DNA from: Hydractinia symbiolongicarpus | Taxonomy: Eukaryota; Cnidaria; Hydrozoa; Anthoathecata; Hydractiniidae | Length of the DNA stretch: 64,000 nucleotides | Assembly: GCF_029227915.1 (NCBI RefSeq) | Contig: NC_079883.1 | Span: 8,618,001-8,682,000, forward strand | Direction of reading: 5' to 3' | In this document: piece by piece, positions 53,607 to 64,000 of the stretch | Layout of the letters: the number at the start of each line of letters is the position of its first letter | How positions within the stretch are numbered: the stretch's first letter is position 1 | Made by a program: the position numbers and the translations under genes | The notes under the pieces: model-generated | Seen by the model: the letters and a program-made list of their open reading frames with translations, nothing else | Database searches by the model: none | Told to the model about the DNA's origin: nothing

Positions 53607-54011
53607 ATGTCTGACGCAGCAGCTAAAGGAGGAAAACAGGCACCTAAAGTAGCCAAGAAAGGTGAAAAAAGAGCCGGCAAAAAAGGAGGAAAGATTGGTG
53701 GAACTGGTGAAAAGAAACGCAAGAGAAAGAGAAAGGAAAGTTATGCTATTTACATCTACAATGTTTTGAAACAAGTTCACCCAGATGTCGGAGTTTCAAG
53801 CAAAGCTATGAGCATCATGAACTCATTTGTCAACGACATCTTTGAGCGCATTGCTTCCGAAGCTTCGCGTTTGGCTCTTCAAAACAAAAAGTCGACCATC
53901 TCTTCTCGTGAAATTCAAACCGCAGTACGTCTTCTCTTGCCTGGAGAACTTGCAAAACACGCAGTCAGTGAAGGAACAAAAGCCGTCACAAAATACACAA
54001 GCAGCAAGTAA
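53607..54011 (+). CDS. H2B: Histone H2B, unit 10
   Basis: Same protein as 3039-3443. Stem-loop at 54035-54050. Confidence 0.98.
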   Translation: MSDAAAKGGKQAPKVAKKGEKRAGKKGGKIGGTGEKKRKRKRKESYAIYIYNVLKQVHPDVGVSSKAMSIMNSFVNDIFERIASEASRLALQNKKSTISSREIQTAVRLLLPGELAKHAVSEGTKAVTKYTSSK

Positions 54012-54471
54012 ACCAACGTCTACCAAACACAAACGGTCTTTTTTAAGACCACACATCTTTAAAAAAACATTTACTTGGCGTCACTACAAGTTAACCGAAG
54101 TTAATAAAACTTCTAAATAATGTGCTTAAGAACACTAGCCTACATTTAAAATACTTCCCCATGTGTGTGTGGATTAGCTTCACTTTTCATACGTATTATT
54201 AGCTGTACTTGCAGAAAAGACAAGTACATTGATCCATGTTATTGCTTACATTTAACTTAACCCAGCTTTTCACGGAAACACTCCCAGGCAAATTAACCCT
54301 ACAAAGTATTTCTAAATTTTTTTTGTGTCATATATGACATAGTATCGTATAGCAATAAATGTAACTGTGACAAGACTTTACACATTGTGTAATTTGGAAG
54401 CGTGCACAAAGTAATGTTTTAAAAGATTTGTGGCTATAAAAATAGCCGTTTTTGTTGAGCAATGACAACGC

Positions 54472-54828
<357 letters not shown>

Positions 54829-55306
54829 TTAACAGAATTCAGACAGCTTTAAAAAGAGGCCATAAAATTACCTACTGCTCGTGGAAACACCCTAATTAAC
54901 CAATAGAGTTGCGTCATTACAAAATGTTCCGAACATTTTGTACATTTTTTTAAGTAAAACTGTAGTTTTTTTAAAAATTCGTGGTCTTAATGTTTCAGTA
55001 AGGCAATAAATTTGGCATCGTTGGAATTCGCCAAACCTTCTGCTACTTACTAAAAAAAAAAAAAGTCAAAAGCTTTTGTGTATCAGAAGATACAGCCGTT
55101 TTCCCGTAGCCAAAAAACACAGATTTTATAAAAATGTTAAAGTAATGAGCGTAATGTCATTATGCAGCCAATCAGAAATTACTTTCTTAGCACCAATCAA
55201 ATGGTTTGTTTTGAACCTTAGCTGTCAATCAATATGAGAAATAAAACTTTGGCGCGATAGTGCATTTTAGACCGTCTTGTGTATCCGTACTACATCGACT
55301 TCTTAA

Positions 55307-55720
<414 letters not shown>

Positions 55721-56081
55721 GCATCTTACCAAACAAAAAACGGCTATTTTTATAGCCACACATCCATAAAAAATATTACGGCTAGCTTTTTATATCAAAC
55801 TTTGTCCTGCTTTCTGTTTAAATTTTATGCTACATAAAAATTTTATGCTACATAAAGTTTGACAATGTTAAAAATATGAAGGGCAAGAAAAGTAAAAGCA
55901 AGAAAATAAGAAATTTAAAAACGAAAATACTTAAACTTAGGGAATCTAATCTTAAATTTACTCTTTTTTAACTGTTTAAGTGACTTAAACAAGTTTAACT
56001 TTGTACCAAGATAATGTTTTTTTGTAAATGTGTGGCTATAAAAATAGCCGTTTGTTAATGTAATAGCCAGATACACACAAA

Positions 56082-56633
56082 TTATTTTTTTGCGGTCTTC
56101 TTTGCTGCCTTTTTGGGAGTCTTTTTGACCTTCTTTGCTGCAGGTTTTTTAGCAACAGGCTTCTTTGTGGGTTTCTTAGCTGCTGGTTTCTTAGCCGAGG
56201 CTTTCTTTGTGGCAGGCTTCTTTGCTGCTTTCTTTGGCGTGCTCTTCTTTGCTGGCTTCTTTTTTGGTGTACTTTTCTTTGCAGTAGGCTTCTTTGCCGT
56301 TGGCTTTTTTGCTGCGGCCTTTTTCTTAGGTTTTTCTTTTTTTACCTGACCTAGCTTGAATGATCCAGAAGCACCAGTGCCTTTAGTTTGAATCAAATCG
56401 CCTGATGTTACTCCTCGTTTAAGAGCCATTTTCAGATGATGATCTGAGTTTTCAGCAACTTTGTAATTTGCATGAATATATTTTGTAATAGCTTGGCGAG
56501 ATGAACCACCGCGTTCCTTTAGGGTAGCGATAGCAGCCTTGATCATGTCCACATATTTAGGGTGATCAGCTGTCTTCTTTGCAGCAGGTTTCTTCTTGGG
56601 TGCGATTTTCTTTGGAGAAGCTGCTTCACTCAT
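56082..56633 (-). CDS. H1: Linker histone H1, unit 10
   Basis: Same protein as 5514-6065. Stem-loop at 56034-56049. Confidence 0.97.
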   Translation of the reverse strand: MSEAASPKKIAPKKKPAAKKTADHPKYVDMIKAAIATLKERGGSSRQAITKYIHANYKVAENSDHHLKMALKRGVTSGDLIQTKGTGASGSFKLGQVKKEKPKKKAAAKKPTAKKPTAKKSTPKKKPAKKSTPKKAAKKPATKKASAKKPAAKKPTKKPVAKKPAAKKVKKTPKKAAKKTAKK

Positions 56634-57212
56634 TTTTAATGTTTTCTTACAACAATCCAACGATAAACGATGCTTGTTATCACAGTAGAAGTATACTAAA
56701 CATTACCGTGTAAATGAGATATAATTTAAGACGGTGCGAAGTATGCGGACGTAAAAGTACCACTCCCGGGAATTGATTTGGCGCGAAAACAGAAATGTGT
56801 GTTTCTGTACATCGTATAATGTCCGTTTTGGGTGCCGCGACTATGCGAAAGCATGTTAATTTTTTTTTGTAGTACGACGCAATAGTCTGCAAGAGAAGCT
56901 GCTGGAGTTTGAGGTCTTCAGCATTACATCTAGTCTGTTAATTTGGGCTTCTTCCGCGCTCGTGTTAGGATTTTCATAAAGCGTTCTTTGGTTTGCGTTG
57001 CGTATGTCGGCCTACATCATCGACACGGCCTGTTTCCGGCTATTAGGAGCAATTCATATATTGGGCACTGCGTTTCGACTTTTTTATTAGACCACAGTAA
57101 AAAAATTCACTCACAGAAGTCCCTTTCTTTCATGGCTACAAACACGAAGAATTCTGTCGTAAGTAAAACGAATGCGCAAGCCAAAATGACGATGGGGCGA
57201 AGTCATAAGCAT

Positions 57213-57285
57213 GGCCCTGTGGCCCAATGGATAAGGCATCTGACTACGAATCAGGGGATTCCAGGTTCGACTCCTGGCAGGGTCG
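57213..57285 (+). tRNA. tRNA-Arg(ACG): tRNA-Arg(ACG), unit 11
   Basis: Same sequence as 790-862. Confidence 0.97.
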
Positions 57286-57607
57286 CACTGTCGCATTTCG
57301 GCTGCATGGTCTACTGTGTAACGCGCGCGCACGTTCTGGCGTAATGCGTTGATAAACGGAATGTACGCAGACATATTGGAAAGTAATATCACGCACTTAG
57401 TATCGTCGCCTTTGTTAGCATTCATGTAAGTTACCATCCACTCGCTACAGTCGCTCTCCATCCTACGGCTAAATCAACAGCCGTGATTTTTACTATGTCG
57501 CCGTCCATCCGTACGCGGTGACAGTTGTAAGCTTTACAGTAACGTGACATGCTCCACAAGCAGTTACGGTGTGTGGACGATGCCTATCATGGCAACGCTT
57601 GTTCTTT

Positions 57608-57795
57608 ATCGCTTCTCGGCCTAATGGCTAAGATCAAGTGTAGTATCTGTTCTTATCAGTTTAATATCTGGTAGGCCATTCTCTGAATGGTCAGTATATT
57701 AATCTGATTTTTGGCCTTGGGTCATGGAGGTGGATTCATTCACGCCGTGACCACGGGTTGCCTTGGTGTTGCACTATTACCGATGGCGGCCCACA
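57608..57795 (+). ncRNA. U2: U2 snRNA, unit 11
   Basis: Same sequence as 1185-1372. Confidence 0.97.
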
Positions 57796-57984
57796 TAAGC
57801 AATAAAAGAATAATAGCAGTCCTCTTTCCGACGGCACTCTGCATAGTCTACGGCGGGAACAAAACGCGTACACTGGGGGAGAATACAGCCTATGCCCCGC
57901 GACACGGCAGTTTATAACACACTCAAGCCACAAGCATTAACAAACTTTGAAGGGTACCCTCATGCTACGGTGCAGTTCCAACTC

Positions 57985-58150
57985 ATACTTACCTGACGGG
58001 GAAGTAAAGACTGATCAATGAGGGTTTTCTTCCAGAGTGAGGCTCTTGCATTGCACTACGCTTGGGCTGACCTCTGCGATTACTGCAAACGTCAGTAACT
58101 CGACCGTACAATTTCTGGTAGTGGGGGCCTGCGTCCGCGCTCGCCCCCTC
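57985..58150 (+). ncRNA. U1: U1 snRNA, unit 11
   Basis: Same standard form as 7417-7582. Confidence 0.97.
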
Positions 58151-58476
58151 CTTAAGTCAAAATGAATGAGCTTAGAAAAGTTGCGCGGCCAAATGTCGGT
58201 GGTGACTTAAACGCTAAGGTAAAACCTCGCTTGGCTGTTACGAAACGTGATTGCGATATAAGTCCTCGGAAGGCGGCGGAATTTTATTTTATTTGCCATT
58301 CCGTCAGGGTTATTGGATGATCGGCAATAGATCGAGTTTGTATGCATTTGAAAGCTCTTTTTTCTCGTACTATCACCTGAAAATGTCGTAGGAAAATGTC
58401 ATAGGAAACACTTTCAACAACCGCCACGTTCCTTAATTGTTATAACAAGAAATATATCACAGCAAATGAAAATGAA

Positions 58477-58596
58477 AAGCCTACGACACCGGGAGTTCCC
58501 AGGCGGTCCCCCATCCAAGTACTATCCCGGCCCGACGATGCTTAACTTCCGTGATCAGACGAGAACGGGTGTGTTCATCGTGGTATGGCCGTAGAC
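58477..58596 (-). rRNA. 5S: 5S rRNA, unit 11
   Basis: Same sequence as 2055-2174. Confidence 0.97.
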
Positions 58597-58793
58597 ATTA
58601 GTAGGTGCAAATACGTGCAATTTATTTTGACGTTGTGATCAAATTTTTTTATTTAATTTCTTTGAGTTACTTAGGACAAGGCGTATGCATGGATTATCTA
58701 TTAGACTTTAAGGTTATAGTTTTGTGAAAAAAACAATGTTTTTTTAAAGATGTGTGGCTATAAAAATAGCCGTTGTTTTCTGAGTGTAGCGGT

Positions 58794-59174
58794 TTACTTC
58801 TTCTGTCCTTTGTCGTTCTTCTTTGGGAGTAAGACAGCTTGAATGTTTGGCAAAACACCACCAGCTGCAATGGTTACACCGCTCAAAAGTTTGTTTAATT
58901 CTTCATCATTACGAACAGCCAATTGTAAATGTCTTGGAATAATCCTAGCTTTTTTGTTGTCTCTTGCTGCGTTACCAGCCAACTCCAATATCTCAGCAGA
59001 TAAATATTCCAAGACGGCTGCTAAGTAAACTGGTGCTCCAGATCCAATTCGGTTAGCATAGTGCCCTCTACGAAGGAATCTATGCACTCTACCGACTGGA
59101 AATTGAAGTCCAGCTCTTGAGGATCTTGTCTTGGCTTTAGCCTTAGCTTTTCCACCTTTTCCACGTCCAGACAT
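58794..59174 (-). CDS. H2A: Histone H2A, unit 11
   Basis: Same protein as 8226-8606. Stem-loop at 58756-58771. Confidence 0.98.
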   Translation of the reverse strand: MSGRGKGGKAKAKAKTRSSRAGLQFPVGRVHRFLRRGHYANRIGSGAPVYLAAVLEYLSAEILELAGNAARDNKKARIIPRHLQLAVRNDEELNKLLSGVTIAAGGVLPNIQAVLLPKKNDKGQKK

Positions 59175-59458
59175 AACTGCGATTTGATTTGTAAGTTAAT
59201 ACAAAAACGTACGAATATTTAACGTAAGTGTTAACGAAATAAACTTTACTCGTTTTTTCATCATAAAAATAGGATCGAAATCATGTTTTTTTAACCAATC
59301 ATAATTAAGTATTAAACAAAAGATTTTTTTTTTAACCAATTAAATTGCGTATCGGCGTTTTCGGATCGAATTCGATCCGATTTTTTTACTTATAAACAAA
59401 AAGTTTTGACTTGCAGTTTAATGCTTATTTACAAGTTAAGTAGCAAAAATTTTTAACC

Positions 59459-59863
59459 ATGTCTGACGCAGCAGCTAAAGGAGGAAAACAGGCACCTAAA
59501 GTAGCCAAGAAAGGTGAAAAAAGAGCCGGCAAAAAAGGAGGAAAGATTGGTGGAACTGGTGAAAAGAAACGCAAGAGAAAGAGAAAGGAAAGTTATGCTA
59601 TTTACATCTACAATGTTTTGAAACAAGTTCACCCAGATGTCGGAGTTTCAAGCAAAGCTATGAGCATCATGAACTCATTTGTCAACGACATCTTTGAGCG
59701 CATTGCTTCCGAAGCTTCGCGTTTGGCTCTTCAAAACAAAAAGTCGACCATCTCTTCTCGTGAAATTCAAACCGCAGTACGTCTTCTCTTGCCTGGAGAA
59801 CTTGCAAAACACGCAGTCAGTGAAGGAACAAAAGCCGTCACAAAATACACAAGCAGCAAGTAA
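59459..59863 (+). CDS. H2B: Histone H2B, unit 11
   Basis: Same protein as 3039-3443. Stem-loop at 59887-59902. Confidence 0.98.
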   Translation: MSDAAAKGGKQAPKVAKKGEKRAGKKGGKIGGTGEKKRKRKRKESYAIYIYNVLKQVHPDVGVSSKAMSIMNSFVNDIFERIASEASRLALQNKKSTISSREIQTAVRLLLPGELAKHAVSEGTKAVTKYTSSK

Positions 59864-60323
59864 ACCAACGTCTACCAAACACAAACGGTCTTTTTTAAGA
59901 CCACACATCTTTAAAAAAACATTTACTTGGCGTCACTACAAGTTAACCGAAGTTAATAAAACTTCTAAATAATGTGCTTAAGAACACTAGCCTACATTTA
60001 AAATACTTCCCCATGTGTGTGTGGATTAGCTTCACTTTTCATACGTATTATTAGCTGTACTTGCAGAAAAGACAAGTACATTGATCCATGTTATTGCTTA
60101 CATTTAACTTAACCCAGCTTTTCACGGAAACACTCCCAGGCAAATTAACCCTACAAAGTATTTCTAAATTTTTTTTGTGTCATATATGACATAGTATCGT
60201 ATAGCAATAAATGTAACTGTGACAAGACTTTACACATTGTGTAATTTGGAAGCGTGCACAAAGTAATGTTTTAAAAGATTTGTGGCTATAAAAATAGCCG
60301 TTTTTGTTGAGCAATGACAACGC

Positions 60324-60680
<357 letters not shown>

Positions 60681-61158
60681 TTAACAGAATTCAGACAGCT
60701 TTAAAAAGAGGCCATAAAATTACCTACTGCTCGTGGAAACACCCTAATTAACCAATAGAGTTGCGTCATTACAAAATGTTCCGAACATTTTGTACATTTT
60801 TTTAAGTAAAACTGTAGTTTTTTTAAAAATTCGTGGTCTTAATGTTTCAGTAAGGCAATAAATTTGGCATCGTTGGAATTCGCCAAACCTTCTGCTACTT
60901 ACTAAAAAAAAAAAAAGTCAAAAGCTTTTGTGTATCAGAAGATACAGCCGTTTTCCCGTAGCCAAAAAACACAGATTTTATAAAAATGTTAAAGTAATGA
61001 GCGTAATGTCATTATGCAGCCAATCAGAAATTACTTTCTTAGCACCAATCAAATGGTTTGTTTTGAACCTTAGCTGTCAATCAATATGAGAAATAAAACT
61101 TTGGCGCGATAGTGCATTTTAGACCGTCTTGTGTATCCGTACTACATCGACTTCTTAA

Positions 61159-61572
<414 letters not shown>

Positions 61573-61933
61573 GCATCTTACCAAACAAAAAACGGCTATT
61601 TTTATAGCCACACATCCATAAAAAATATTACGGCTAGCTTTTTATATCAAACTTTGTCCTGCTTTCTGTTTAAATTTTATGCTACATAAAAATTTTATGC
61701 TACATAAAGTTTGACAATGTTAAAAATATGAAGGGCAAGAAAAGTAAAAGCAAGAAAATAAGAAATTTAAAAACGAAAATACTTAAACTTAGGGAATCTA
61801 ATCTTAAATTTACTCTTTTTTAACTGTTTAAGTGACTTAAACAAGTTTAACTTTGTACCAAGATAATGTTTTTTTGTAAATGTGTGGCTATAAAAATAGC
61901 CGTTTGTTAATGTAATAGCCAGATACACACAAA

Positions 61934-62485
61934 TTATTTTTTTGCGGTCTTCTTTGCTGCCTTTTTGGGAGTCTTTTTGACCTTCTTTGCTGCAGGTTTT
62001 TTAGCAACAGGCTTCTTTGTGGGTTTCTTAGCTGCTGGTTTCTTAGCCGAGGCTTTCTTTGTGGCAGGCTTCTTTGCTGCTTTCTTTGGCGTGCTCTTCT
62101 TTGCTGGCTTCTTTTTTGGTGTACTTTTCTTTGCAGTAGGCTTCTTTGCCGTTGGCTTTTTTGCTGCGGCCTTTTTCTTAGGTTTTTCTTTTTTTACCTG
62201 ACCTAGCTTGAATGATCCAGAAGCACCAGTGCCTTTAGTTTGAATCAAATCGCCTGATGTTACTCCTCGTTTAAGAGCCATTTTCAGATGATGATCTGAG
62301 TTTTCAGCAACTTTGTAATTTGCATGAATATATTTTGTAATAGCTTGGCGAGATGAACCACCGCGTTCCTTTAGGGTAGCGATAGCAGCCTTGATCATGT
62401 CCACATATTTAGGGTGATCAGCTGTCTTCTTTGCAGCAGGTTTCTTCTTGGGTGCGATTTTCTTTGGAGAAGCTGCTTCACTCAT
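61934..62485 (-). CDS. H1: Linker histone H1, unit 11
   Basis: Same protein as 5514-6065. Stem-loop at 61886-61901. Confidence 0.97.
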   Translation of the reverse strand: MSEAASPKKIAPKKKPAAKKTADHPKYVDMIKAAIATLKERGGSSRQAITKYIHANYKVAENSDHHLKMALKRGVTSGDLIQTKGTGASGSFKLGQVKKEKPKKKAAAKKPTAKKPTAKKSTPKKKPAKKSTPKKAAKKPATKKASAKKPAAKKPTKKPVAKKPAAKKVKKTPKKAAKKTAKK

Positions 62486-63064
62486 TTTTAATGTTTTCTT
62501 ACAACAATCCAACGATAAACGATGCTTGTTATCACAGTAGAAGTATACTAAACATTACCGTGTAAATGAGATATAATTTAAGACGGTGCGAAGTATGCGG
62601 ACGTAAAAGTACCACTCCCGGGAATTGATTTGGCGCGAAAACAGAAATGTGTGTTTCTGTACATCGTATAATGTCCGTTTTGGGTGCCGCGACTATGCGA
62701 AAGCATGTTAATTTTTATTTGTAGTACGACGCAATAGTCTGCAAGAGAAGCTGCTGGAGTTTGAGGTCTTCAGCATTACATCTAGTCTGTTAATTTGGGC
62801 TTCTTCCGCGCTCGTGTTAGGATTTTCATAAAGCGTTCTTTGGTTTGCGTTGCGTATGTCGGCCTACATCATCGACACGGCCTGTTTCCGGCTATTAGGA
62901 GCAATTCATATATTGGGCACTGCGTTTCGACTTTTTTATTAGACCACAGTAAAAAAATTCACTCACAGAAGTCCCTTTCTTTCATGGCTACAAACACGAA
63001 GAATTCTGTCGTAAGTAAAACGAATGCGCAAGCCAAAATGACGATGGGGCGAAGTCATAAGCAT

Positions 63065-63137
63065 GGCCCTGTGGCCCAATGGATAAGGCATCTGACTACG
63101 AATCAGGGGATTCCAGGTTCGACTCCTGGCAGGGTCG
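63065..63137 (+). tRNA. tRNA-Arg(ACG): tRNA-Arg(ACG), unit 12
   Basis: Same sequence as 790-862. Confidence 0.97.
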
Positions 63138-63459
63138 CACTGTCGCATTTCGGCTGCATGGTCTACTGTGTAACGCGCGCGCACGTTCTGGCGTAATGCG
63201 TTGATAAACGGAATGTACGCAGACATATTGGAAAGTAATATCACGCACTTAGTATCGTCGCCTTTGTTAGCATTCATGTAAGTTACCATCCACTCGCTAC
63301 AGTCGCTCTCCATCCTACGGCTAAATCAACAGCCGTGATTTTTACTATGTCGCCGTCCATCCGTACGCGGTGACAGTTGTAAGCTTTACAGTAACGTGAC
63401 ATGCTCCACAAGCAGTTACGGTGTGTGGACGATGCCTATCATGGCAACGCTTGTTCTTT

Positions 63460-63647
63460 ATCGCTTCTCGGCCTAATGGCTAAGATCAAGTGTAGTATCT
63501 GTTCTTATCAGTTTAATATCTGGTAGGCCATTCTCTGAATGGTCAGTATATTAATCTGATTTTTGGCCTTGGGTCATGGAGGTGGATTCATTCACGCCGT
63601 GACCACGGGTTGCCTTGGTGTTGCACTATTACCGATGGCGGCCCACA
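63460..63647 (+). ncRNA. U2: U2 snRNA, unit 12
   Basis: Same sequence as 1185-1372. Confidence 0.97.
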
Positions 63648-63836
63648 TAAGCAATAAAAGAATAATAGCAGTCCTCTTTCCGACGGCACTCTGCATAGTC
63701 TACGGCGGGAACAAAACGCGTACACTGGGGGAGAATACAGCCTATGCCCCGCGACACGGCAGTTTATAACACACTCAAGCCACAAGCATTAACAAACTTT
63801 GAAGGGTACCCTCATGCTACGGTGCAGTTCCAACTC

Positions 63837-64000
63837 ATACTTACCTGACGGGGAAGTAAAGACTGATCAATGAGGGTTTTCTTCCAGAGTGAGGCTCTTG
63901 CATTGCACTACGCTTGGGCTGACCTCTGCGATTACTGCAAACGTCAGTAACTCGACCGTACAATTTCTGGTAGTGGGGGCCTGCGTCCGCGCTCGCCCCC
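63837..64000 (+). ncRNA. U1: U1 snRNA, unit 12 (last ~2 nt outside window)
   Basis: Same standard form as 7417-7582; the window ends at the closing C run of the last stem. Confidence 0.95.

Larger units (their letters stand above)
62486..64000. repeat. Tandem unit 12, partial (cut by window edge)
   Basis: Standard-form left end with tRNA, U2 and U1. The array clearly continues past the window. Confidence 0.96.

Overview
The window is a head-to-tail tandem array from an animal nuclear genome. I count eleven gene-bearing units plus the start of a twelfth. The standard unit is 5,852 bp and carries nine genes: tRNA-Arg(ACG) (+), U2 snRNA (+), U1 snRNA (+), 5S rRNA (-), histone H2A (-), H2B (+), H4 (-), H3 (+) and H1 (-). 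The histone genes have no introns and end in 16-nt histone-type stem-loops, as replication-dependent histone genes do. The U1 and U2 genes have Sm sites and share a promoter element. Together with the tRNA and 5S genes this rules out a bacterial or viral source. The array form, the H1 of only 183 residues and the long basic H2B tail suggest an invertebrate. A cnidarian such as a hydrozoan would fit, but I cannot fix the species from sequence alone.

Layout, counting each unit from just upstream of one H1 start codon to the next. The window opens inside an H1 gene (1-210). Unit 1 is 211-6065, unit 2 6066-11917, unit 3 11918-17769, unit 4 17770-23621, unit 5 23622-29454, unit 6 29455-35322, and unit 7 35323-40955, cut by a gap. 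A run of exactly 500 N fills 40956-41455. Unit 8 is 41456-44930 (5' part lost in the gap), unit 9 44931-50781, unit 10 50782-56633, unit 11 56634-62485, and unit 12 62486-64000 (tRNA, U2 and nearly all of U1).

Within a unit, the left third holds RNA genes made by two polymerases: Pol II for U1 and U2, Pol III for tRNA and 5S. It is visibly more GC-rich than the AT-rich histone part. H2A/H2B and H4/H3 are divergent pairs sharing promoter spacers. H2B/H4 and H3/H1 are convergent pairs. H2A, H4, H3 and H1 share one stem-loop sequence, while H2B has another. All nine products are needed in bulk by growing or dividing cells: the full nucleosome plus linker histone, two spliceosomal RNAs, one ribosomal RNA and an arginine tRNA.

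Units 2-4 and 9-11 are nearly identical by eye. From about 26.3 kb to the gap there is a second version with shared marker differences (H4 synonymous change, tRNA base 1, longer TG run, a 22-nt insert beside 5S). The same stretch carries many one-off single-base indels, several of which break histone reading frames. These look more like low-quality consensus than real decay, but that needs raw reads.
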